From NCBI GenBank assembly GCA_038317095.1, contig JBBQBB010000078.1, forward strand, positions 1 through 12,147: a stretch of 12,147 bases of DNA, in the 5' to 3' direction. This stretch comes from JAGXTF01 sp038317095. GTDB lineage: Bacteria > Bacteroidota > Bacteroidia > NS11-12g > UBA955. How positions within the stretch are numbered: position 1 is the first letter of the stretch; every line of letters starts with the position of its first letter. This document shows positions 6,302-12,147 of this stretch, one piece after another. The position numbers and the translations under genes are program-made. Below the pieces are notes generated by a model. That model was not told the origin of the DNA. It made no database searches and worked only from the letters and a program-made list of their open reading frames with translations.

Positions 6302-6764
6302 TTTCCTTTTCCTTTCTTTTTAGATTAAACTTAGTTTGGAGAACGCGTTATTGTATAGACGTAAAGTTAGCCAATAGCGTGTAATTGAATTGTCATAACT
6401 GCACGAAAAAACAAATGGATGACATCATTGTGATAGAAACACGACAAAAATGGATATTGGAGTTTAGAAATCGTCAAGAGTCTATAGGTTTCTGAATCGT
6501 ACGAATACGAAACCTAGTTGGTCTTTAAATAGCAGCTCAAGTATAGAAAGCATAAAGAGTTTCCAAGCAAGAGTCTCCAAGCAATTCATACATAGAAAAC
6601 CTTAAAATCTTTTTTAATAATTTAAAAGGCTATTTTTTTGAATGCAAAATTAAAAAAACAACATTAGGTAAAATACGCCAAGAGAACTTAATACACCCGG
6701 TCCGCAGATTTGGCGAGGCTGAGAAGGGGTACCATTTTCTTTACCCGATTCCTGCAACGCAACC
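6302..6764. other. 463-base spacer between two minus-strand genes
   Basis: No convincing gene was found. The left part should hold the promoter of the small membrane protein gene; the nearest box on the minus strand is TAACTTTA, one base off the -7 consensus. A 26-codon open frame (6415-6495, plus) reads MDDIIVIETRQKW and onward but has no support beyond its start and stop. A 14-base near-perfect tandem repeat lies at 6557-6584. The right part, from about 6690, is the 3' untranslated region of the large T9SS cargo gene and is noticeably richer in G and C than its surroundings. Confidence 0.5.
6557..6584. repeat. Short tandem repeat, two copies of 14 bases
   Basis: GAGTTTCCAAGCAA (6557-6570) is followed directly by GAGTCTCCAAGCAA (6571-6584), identical at 13 of 14 positions. 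It lies in non-coding sequence and is probably a slippage duplication. Confidence 0.6.
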
Positions 6765-9700
6765 TCAATTTTTGATCACCGGCGAGGAATAAATGCCTGC
6801 ATCCGTAAATATGCGCACCAAATAAGGGCCTGAAGAAAAAGAAGTTACATCCACACTGCGGGTATTTCCCTTTTGTGTTAAAAGTACTTTGCCTGCAATA
6901 TCTACCCATTCTATGTATTTAATGTCCATTGAAGTTTGAATACTCAATATGCCCGTAATTGGGTTTGGAAATATGGACAAATCTCCGATATTTAATTTTC
7001 GAATGCCATTGAATTGAATGCGGAAAATGCCAATTAAAGTATCATTCTCAGGGTAATTGTCGCCAAGCACGGAAACAATGGCTTTGGTTCTGTAAACGCC
7101 TGGCACTAGCACAGAAAACAATTTGTTGCCGTTTATGGTGTCGTTTGCTGACATTGCCAAATTGGAAAACAAAGTTGTGTCTGCATAAACGGTATTTTTA
7201 TTGGCGCTATCGTTGATACTGAAATACACTTTGCCAAATACCTTGTTCGTATCTGTACCAATATTTCGAATCCTAATTTCCGGCAGCATTGCACCTGATG
7301 TATGCAATAGGATAGAAGTGTTTTTTGGATTCAACCATTCCAAAGCTGCAACATCTTTGCCTTTTTGCACATTGAAAAATGAGATTAAAGTGTCATTAAA
7401 AATATTTTGGTCCGATTGCGAAAAAGTATGAAATAATATTTTGTAAATGCCACTGTCCAACGGATTGAATTTGTTTCCAAAAGTTAATTTTTTCTTTTCA
7501 TATCCGTTCAACGAATCATTGATAAATTGGTAATAAACCAATTGATTTTTATTATAAATTTCTGCATAAAGCCGCACATCGGTCATTTTCAATTTGCCTT
7601 CATTGGCAATGGTAGCCTGTAAATTTATATTGTCTTTTTTGGCGGTATAATTATCGGTATACAGCGGTGTATCTGCAGAAATTACATGCGCATCTCTGCC
7701 TATTTGTACATGAAATTTTAACCTTGCCGTGTCATTTTTTCGGTATACATCGCTGCTGTAATTGGTGTACGCTATTACTTCGTAAGTACCCGCATTTACT
7801 GGGTTAAATGAATTTGCAAAAACCTGATCGTACGTTTGACCTGTATCTAATTTTAAACTTTTTATATCTTGATATACTTTTAAATTGTTCCACCAAATAT
7901 TATAAATTACCGGTACAATATCTCCATTTTTTATAAACCCATTGTTTTTTATTCTTAACAATGGCGTAATAGGCGCAGCACCTACGTCTAATGTATCAGT
8001 AGCAAGGGGTTTTAATACTGCAATTCCCGTGTAATCGTAAGGATAACCTACATTAAAATTGTATTTTATGGAATCATTGGAATGCACAAATTCTGGAGGA
8101 TATTCTATATGATAAACAATGGTATAAATACCCTTTTTTTGCGGGGTAAATGATTTTATGAATGCCACAGAATAATGTTCCTTGCCTGCAAAATTTAAAT
8201 ACAATGTGTCTGTCCAAATGGTTTTGGTATATACGCTGGTAACTCGGTACCATAATTTGGCTCCATAGACATTTAGCAATCCATCATTGTAAACCGCTAC
8301 AGTAGGCTTTATGGGTTTGTTCTGTAAATAGAATGTTTTTATACCTGGAATTTTGCCAGAATCGATGCCGACATCGAATGCTTTTGCCACAAAAACCACC
8401 CGCTTTGCTGTGTCATTGCTTCTTTTTTTATCCGTAGTCATTTCAGTGATAAAATAGACATCCAGCATGCCAGTATCAACGCATTTGTACGTTGGCCAAT
8501 TCAGTATTTTAGATTGAAATTTAGGGAGTTGTAAAGTTTGGGTTTTATTGTAAATTATGGTCTTTCCTTTCTTAATTACGCAGCGGGCAACAAAGTTGGG
8601 TGTGGCATCAAAACCAATATTCAGAATGGCAGCAACCGGGGTAAAAGTGTCTTTCAGATATTCATAAACAGTATTGTTCGAAGGTTCGTAAACGGAGGAT
8701 ACAATTACATCTTTTTTAACACCCACAAAAAACTTGAGCTGCAGTGAATCGTTGTCTTTGATTTGGTCATTTTTTTGTTTGGTATAAATTAATACCGAGT
8801 GTTCCCCAAAATTCTTTGGGTGAAATGCTTTTGGAAAGGTATAATTTCTTTTTATGCCTGCCGACATTGTATCTCTCAAACTGCTTTTAAAGAGTAATTT
8901 TCCGTATTGATAAATTTCACAAACCACTTCAAACGAATCTTTTAAATGGGTAACACCAATATTCCCAATCGTTGCTTTCGGGAATAAAGAATCCGTAACA
9001 TACATGTCTATGCTATCTTTCGGCGCAGTGATGGACAACACCGTTAAATCTGTATCGCCTTGGGTTCTCGGTTCAATAAGAAATTTATAGGGAGCATCTG
9101 GATAAAAATCTAACCAATTGGTATCTGCTGCCGGCGAGCTGTAGTAGAAAGTATTGGGTCTAACCGGAAATTCAGTTTGGTAACCGAATGCCACATTGTT
9201 TGTGCCCAATTGACGCACACCAGTGAAAAAGCTGCCACTAACCACTACGGGTTTTTTTAAATCTAGAATGTAATTTCCAGCAATGGTGGTTAATGAATCA
9301 CTCAAGTATAACAATTTGCCAGGTTGGTTGTTCTTTTTTGCTTGCCAAATTCCCACTTTAAACGGACGACCGGCAAAAGCAAAGTTCACCGTAACTTGGT
9401 TTATGTTTTTAGATTTGTTTGAATAAAACCGAGCCACAAAATCACCTGTTGAGCCATTAAAACCTATACCCCCTGGATCTGGTGGCAAAGACACATCGCG
9501 GTAAGAATAGATGTTTTCGTTTGCCTGTCGGTATGAAAAACCAGTGTCATTGGTTTTGTTTTTATCCCCTGTTATGGCAACAAATACGGTGTCTAATCCT
9601 TTTTTGGCCGGCAAAAGCGAAGGGACTTGGATGTACTTTTGTTCATCCACATTCAGCGTAAAAGTAGTACTGTCCAACTGGTTTTTGTTAGGGCCCTTCA

Positions 9701-10478
9701 TCCAAGTGCGCAGGCGAACCGTCGTTTGTTTCTTTTTACCCACATTGCGCACCAAGGCTTGCACACTGTCTGGGTTGCCTAGCGGCATAGGTATTTTTCC
9801 CAAGGTATATGCCTTTGTAAGCATAATGTCGTTGTCGAACCTCGGAAAGCTCAGAATTAAGGTAGGATGGCGTTCTGTGCTATTTGGCAAACTGTCTACA
9901 GCGGCACTACCAGCAGCCCATTTGCACTGGTTTGCGGAATACCCAATCAATGAACTGCCATTTTCGTAATACCAATTAATTACGGCAGTCTGGGTGGCAG
10001 TTTGTGTATATTCCACCAACATTTCTAGGTTCGAGCCCAAGGTGGTATCAAAATAAAACAACTTATTGTAAAATGGAATTTTGTGAAAACCATCCGCCAC
10101 GCCAATTTCCGCTTTCGGGTTTTGATCATAAACCCTTGTGGTGCCTGTTTTTTCGCCTGGCCAGTAAAGTTTACCTGATCCAAAATCTGAATTGTTGGTG
10201 TTTTTAAGAAAAATAGTAAGGTTGCAATTTGTGTTAAAACCACTGCCGGCTAACCTGCCAAACGAAAGATAATTTATAGTATCGCCATGTTTTAAATTGC
10301 CAAGCACAGTTTTGGGGAATATGTAAGCGAAACGGGTGTTATAGCTTGCCATGGTGGTGTTCACAACCAGCGGCCCTGCTGCCGTTCCACCAAAAGCGCC
10401 ATTCCCAATTTGCAAGTATTGACCAAAACTTAACAGTGGCATCCAAATCAATGACACCACCAAGACAAATTTTCTCAT
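6765..10478 (-). CDS. Large T9SS-secreted surface protein with Ig-like (CARDB-type) repeats
   Basis: This 1237-residue protein has a signal peptide (MRKFVLVVSL to SFGQ, residues 1-20) and a C-terminal type A sorting domain (about 1163-1237). The sorting domain shows SIFPNP at 1168-1173, then GILSIQ, WVDIAGKVLL, SFSSGPYLVRIF and a final short strand. Such domains direct cargo through the type IX secretion system to the cell surface, where they are usually removed. Residues 21-210 form an N-terminal beta domain. From about 215 the protein is a chain of CARDB/Ig-like repeats, each closing with an Asn-Asp-Ser/Thr motif at 310, 576, 688, 801, 915, 1028 and 1145. Residues 320-470 interrupt the chain with a different domain (RPFKVGIW, TNWLDFYP, FLIEPR). 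No catalytic domain was seen, so adhesion or a structural surface role is likely. No T9SS machinery gene is nearby. Confidence 0.85.
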   Translation of the reverse strand: MRKFVLVVSLIWMPLLSFGQYLQIGNGAFGGTAAGPLVVNTTMASYNTRFAYIFPKTVLGNLKHGDTINYLSFGRLAGSGFNTNCNLTIFLKNTNNSDFGSGKLYWPGEKTGTTRVYDQNPKAEIGVADGFHKIPFYNKLFYFDTTLGSNLEMLVEYTQTATQTAVINWYYENGSSLIGYSANQCKWAAGSAAVDSLPNSTERHPTLILSFPRFDNDIMLTKAYTLGKIPMPLGNPDSVQALVRNVGKKKQTTVRLRTWMKGPNKNQLDSTTFTLNVDEQKYIQVPSLLPAKKGLDTVFVAITGDKNKTNDTGFSYRQANENIYSYRDVSLPPDPGGIGFNGSTGDFVARFYSNKSKNINQVTVNFAFAGRPFKVGIWQAKKNNQPGKLLYLSDSLTTIAGNYILDLKKPVVVSGSFFTGVRQLGTNNVAFGYQTEFPVRPNTFYYSSPAADTNWLDFYPDAPYKFLIEPRTQGDTDLTVLSITAPKDSIDMYVTDSLFPKATIGNIGVTHLKDSFEVVCEIYQYGKLLFKSSLRDTMSAGIKRNYTFPKAFHPKNFGEHSVLIYTKQKNDQIKDNDSLQLKFFVGVKKDVIVSSVYEPSNNTVYEYLKDTFTPVAAILNIGFDATPNFVARCVIKKGKTIIYNKTQTLQLPKFQSKILNWPTYKCVDTGMLDVYFITEMTTDKKRSNDTAKRVVFVAKAFDVGIDSGKIPGIKTFYLQNKPIKPTVAVYNDGLLNVYGAKLWYRVTSVYTKTIWTDTLYLNFAGKEHYSVAFIKSFTPQKKGIYTIVYHIEYPPEFVHSNDSIKYNFNVGYPYDYTGIAVLKPLATDTLDVGAAPITPLLRIKNNGFIKNGDIVPVIYNIWWNNLKVYQDIKSLKLDTGQTYDQVFANSFNPVNAGTYEVIAYTNYSSDVYRKNDTARLKFHVQIGRDAHVISADTPLYTDNYTAKKDNINLQATIANEGKLKMTDVRLYAEIYNKNQLVYYQFINDSLNGYEKKKLTFGNKFNPLDSGIYKILFHTFSQSDQNIFNDTLISFFNVQKGKDVAALEWLNPKNTSILLHTSGAMLPEIRIRNIGTDTNKVFGKVYFSINDSANKNTVYADTTLFSNLAMSANDTINGNKLFSVLVPGVYRTKAIVSVLGDNYPENDTLIGIFRIQFNGIRKLNIGDLSIFPNPITGILSIQTSMDIKYIEWVDIAGKVLLTQKGNTRSVDVTSFSSGPYLVRIFTDAGIYSSPVIKN

Positions 10479-10483
10479 TCAAA

Positions 10484-10491
10484 CAAAGATA
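10484..10491 (-). promoter_or_regulatory. -7 box directly upstream of the T9SS cargo gene
   Basis: On the minus strand, TATCTTTG (10491-10484) matches TAnnTTTG exactly and ends five bases before the ATG at 10478. A TTG lies only 13 bases upstream, closer than the usual 19-21. If used, the transcript would be leaderless or nearly so. Confidence 0.4.
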
Positions 10492-10567
10492 GTTTTATTT
10501 TTTACAATTTCTAAATAGTTCTGCCGCAGAAATGGCGTCAATTCATTTCATTACAATTCTATGATTA

Positions 10568-10598
10568 TTTGAACCCTTGGTAAAAAGCTGTTATTTTG
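10568..10598 (+). promoter_or_regulatory. Promoter of pyrF
   Basis: TTTG (10568-10571), a 20-base spacer and TATTTTG (10592-10598) follow the Bacteroidota consensus, with the -7 box one base short. The predicted transcription start, about six bases downstream, coincides with the TTG codon at 10605. Confidence 0.55.
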
Positions 10599-10612
10599 CG
10601 GTTCTTGAACCG
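10599..10612. repeat. Palindrome over the pyrF start codon
   Basis: CGGTTC (10599-10604), TT and GAACCG (10607-10612) form a perfect 14-base palindrome. It begins right after the -7 box and contains the proposed TTG start codon. It could be an operator; the two-base centre makes an RNA hairpin unlikely unless inner pairs open. Confidence 0.5.
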
Positions 10613-11423
10613 AAATAAATTAATACAAAGAATAAAAACCATTCAGTCCTATTTATGCACAGGACTTGACACCGAAATGGGGAAATTGCCACTGCACATG
10701 GCGAAAAACGGTGAAAATCTCGTAGAATTCAACCGCAAAATCATAGAGGCAACATTGCCTTTTTCTGCGGCATATAAAATAAACACAGCCTTTTATGAGC
10801 AATATGGCTCCAAAGGTTGGGCTTGGATGGAAGAAACTTTGGCCCACATACCAGATTCTGTTTTTAGCATTGCAGATGCCAAAAGAGGCGACATTGGCAA
10901 CACCAGCAACATGTATGCCCGTGCTTTTTTTGATACCCTAAATTTTGACGCTGTAACCGTGGCTCCTTATATGGGAGAAGATAGTTTGCGCCCATTCTTA
11001 GAATTTGAGAACAAATGGATTATTTGTTTGGCGCTTACGAGCAATCCCGGGCACGCCGATTTTCAGAAATTAAACACAGAAAAAGAAAAAAAATTGTACG
11101 AAACTGTTATTGAAACGGTATGCAAATGGGGAAATCCAGATAATTTAATGTTTGTAGTGGGCGCCACCCTCCCCGAAGATATTGGCCATGTACGTAGCCT
11201 AATTCCCGATCATTTTCTACTGGTGCCAGGCGTGGGAGCACAAGGAGGTAGCCTTTCCGAGGTAAGCAAATACGGTTTAAATAATGACTGTGGACTTTTG
11301 GTAAACTCCAGCCGGGGCATCATTTATGCGTCCAATGGCGAAGATTATGCCGAAGCTGCTGCCACAGAAGCCAATAAACTGCAAAAAGAAATGGCGGTTT
11401 TGATGGGGAATAATGACACTTGA
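10605..11423 (+). CDS. pyrF: Orotidine 5'-phosphate decarboxylase, long (type 2) form
   Basis: PyrF catalyses the last step of UMP synthesis, removing carbon dioxide from orotidine 5'-phosphate in the cytoplasm. From the TTG at 10605 the product is 272 residues, normal for the long form. Early CTGLDTE contains the substrate-binding Asp. YKINTAFYEQYG is followed by the catalytic DAKRGDIGNT (Asp91, Lys93 and Asp96 from this start). Later come VGATLPEDI and LLVPGVGAQGG, which grip the phosphate. No ATG lies upstream in frame. The first ATG, at 10677, would cut off the CTGLD strand, so a TTG start is inferred. TTG at 10605 (LNRNKLIQRIK) fits the family N-terminus better than TTG at 10596. It stands alone, divergent from the T9SS cargo gene, with a remnant integrase downstream. 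No terminator was seen. Confidence 0.95.
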   Translation: MNRNKLIQRIKTIQSYLCTGLDTEMGKLPLHMAKNGENLVEFNRKIIEATLPFSAAYKINTAFYEQYGSKGWAWMEETLAHIPDSVFSIADAKRGDIGNTSNMYARAFFDTLNFDAVTVAPYMGEDSLRPFLEFENKWIICLALTSNPGHADFQKLNTEKEKKLYETVIETVCKWGNPDNLMFVVGATLPEDIGHVRSLIPDHFLLVPGVGAQGGSLSEVSKYGLNNDCGLLVNSSRGIIYASNGEDYAEAAATEANKLQKEMAVLMGNNDT

Positions 11424-11905
11424 TTGTCTTTATTTGTGATTTCCAAACAACAATCTGGCAGTTTGATTCTTGTGTCTGTGCTAGACTTTATGCTGCGTTT
11501 TATTAGATAGATATTGCCTTGTTCAGAAACCAAATGAGCCTGCTTCAGAGACAATAGATCTGAAATTCTAAGCCCAACAGAACAGCTAAATATAAATATG
11601 TCTCTTGCCAACTTTAACTTTTCAGGTAAATGGTCCAAGAATAACTTATCCATCAAAATGAACTTCAATTGTTCTAGCGAAATCACAACAACTGGGGTTT
11701 CTTCCTTAATTACATAAAAAGTTTTATAGTGTTCCGAAATACCTATACCCTTATGCACAATAAGATACCTTAAGAAAGTTCTGGTTGTTTTAATTTGCAT
11801 ACCCACATAATTATCTAAAAAGCCTTTTCTATAAAGGAATGCAACGAAGACAAACATCAGGTTGACAATTTGGCGACAACTTTTAACTAAAAACGGTTTT
11901 AAAAC
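11424..11905 (-). pseudogene. Tyrosine recombinase (phage integrase family) remnant
   Basis: An ATG-initiated frame runs leftward from 11857 and stays open upstream to about 11905 without a Met. The first 140 residues match the middle of Bacteroidota tyrosine recombinases: the end of the SAM-like DNA-binding domain (LYRKGFLDNYVG, RTFLRYL), then EQLKFIL, and the start of the catalytic domain with ARDIFIFSCSVGLRISDLL, where Arg97 is the first catalytic arginine. YLIKRS-KSSTDTRIKLP follows, with the usual lysine region. The match stops near 11430 at DCCLEI. The remaining frame is only the complement of the pyrF end, so the HxxR box and tyrosine nucleophile are missing, as is the first part of the N-terminal domain. 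The gene cannot make an active recombinase. It marks an old integration or deletion edge next to the restriction-modification gene. Confidence 0.82.
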
Positions 11906-11943
11906 TTATCTTTACGACCTAAATAATTGACAGAGAATAATTG

Positions 11944-12147
11944 ATGAAATTAGTAACGCAGACACCGAAAAAAGCATTAAAAGCCTTCTTAAAGCAAAAG
12001 CCTTTAAGAAGTGAAATTGACGTTTTTAAAACAAACCTCATTGCTTTGCTCGATAAAATCAGCGTTATAGAAAAACGACCAACAGACGAAAGCGAAGAAC
12101 ATTTAAAAAACGACCTGCGTGACTTTTTACGTGACACTTATTACCGT
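11944..12147 (+). CDS. Eco57I-type (type IIG-like) restriction-modification enzyme, N-terminus only
   Basis: An ATG at 11944 opens a frame of 68 codons that runs off the window without a stop. It reads MKLVTQTPKKALKAF, then LKQKPLRSEID, VFKTNLIALLDKI, RPTDESEEHLKNDLRDFL and DTYYR. The SEIDxFK, ESEEHxKNxLxDFL and TYY elements are those of the N-terminal region that precedes the Eco57I-like methylase domain in large Bacteroidota restriction-modification proteins (the DUF7149 type, from memory). Such enzymes methylate and cut DNA in one polypeptide. None of the catalytic motifs (methylase NPPY, nuclease PD-ExK) lies in this part, so the call rests on the N-terminus only. It faces away from the integrase remnant, which ends about 40 bases upstream. 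No clear promoter was seen; TATCTTTA on the plus strand near 11907-11914 is one base off a -7 box. Confidence 0.68.
   Translation, partial: MKLVTQTPKKALKAFLKQKPLRSEIDVFKTNLIALLDKISVIEKRPTDESEEHLKNDLRDFLRDTYYR

Noticed and set aside
6415..6495. 26-codon open frame on the plus strand in the spacer before the T9SS cargo gene
   Set aside because: It is too short, with no recognised similarity, promoter or ribosome binding site; mentioned only in the spacer entry.
6700..6764. Thi-box (TPP riboswitch)-like stretch: CTGAGA at 6719-6724 and ACCC at 6743-6746 on the plus strand
   Set aside because: The 5' GGGGUGC-type element and the downstream GAACCUGAUC/UAAU segments are absent, and the plus strand leads only into the end of an oppositely oriented gene, so it cannot be an intact or useful riboswitch.
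9511..9969. 152-codon open frame on the plus strand inside the T9SS cargo gene
   Set aside because: It is the complement of a long gene with a signal peptide and sorting domain; the product is unlike any family and no start signal was seen.
11345..11423. C-terminal 29 codons of the integrase frame, overlapping the pyrF 3' end
   Set aside because: Recombinase similarity stops before this point and the residues are only the complement of pyrF, so they are not part of the original integrase.
11919..12137. 72-codon open frame on the minus strand opposite the restriction-modification N-terminus
   Set aside because: The plus-strand reading has recognisable conserved segments and runs off the window edge; the minus-strand frame is its complement.

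Overview
This window is a stretch of AT-rich chromosome from a member of the Bacteroidota. Four things point there: a 1237-residue secreted protein ending in a type A sorting domain for the type IX secretion system (T9SS), -7 boxes of the Bacteroidota form TAnnTTTG, A-rich leaders that mostly lack a Shine-Dalgarno sequence, and the family types of PyrF, GAPDH and the integrase remnant. No CRISPR array, tRNA, rRNA or complete insertion sequence was seen.

Layout. Positions 1-92 (minus) hold the N-terminus of a Fe/Mn superoxide dismutase, divergent from a PnuC-type vitamin transporter (171-812). A META/HslJ-like lipoprotein (866-1291) and type I glyceraldehyde-3-phosphate dehydrogenase (1374-2381) follow, the latter behind a clear promoter. 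After a spacer with a decayed small lipoprotein gene (about 2490-2692) come a DUF1653 protein (2741-2962) and a secreted START-like protein (3047-3670) with its own terminator.

Positions 4110-5952 form an AT-rich accessory pair. It consists of a 112-residue exported protein with two cysteines after its signal peptide, and a roughly 498-residue exported protein with a CYIC thiol motif near its N-terminus. A strong terminator-like hairpin lies inside the start of the second gene. A small two-helix membrane protein (6017-6301, minus) with its own terminator comes next, then a 460-base spacer, then the large T9SS cargo protein (6765-10478, minus), built from about seven Ig-like repeats spaced 112-117 residues apart. 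pyrF (10596/10605-11423) diverges from it and seems to start at TTG. The right end is a mobile or defence boundary: a tyrosine recombinase remnant broken at both ends (11424-11905, minus), then the first 68 codons of what looks like an Eco57I-type restriction-modification enzyme (11944 to the end, plus).

The housekeeping genes (sod, gap, pyrF, pnuC) are single transcription units with no shared pathway, interspersed with surface and accessory genes. The observations most worth following are the AT-rich exported pair with its internal hairpin, -7 boxes lying a few bases from several start codons (suggesting leaderless or near-leaderless mRNAs), and the integrase/restriction-modification boundary.
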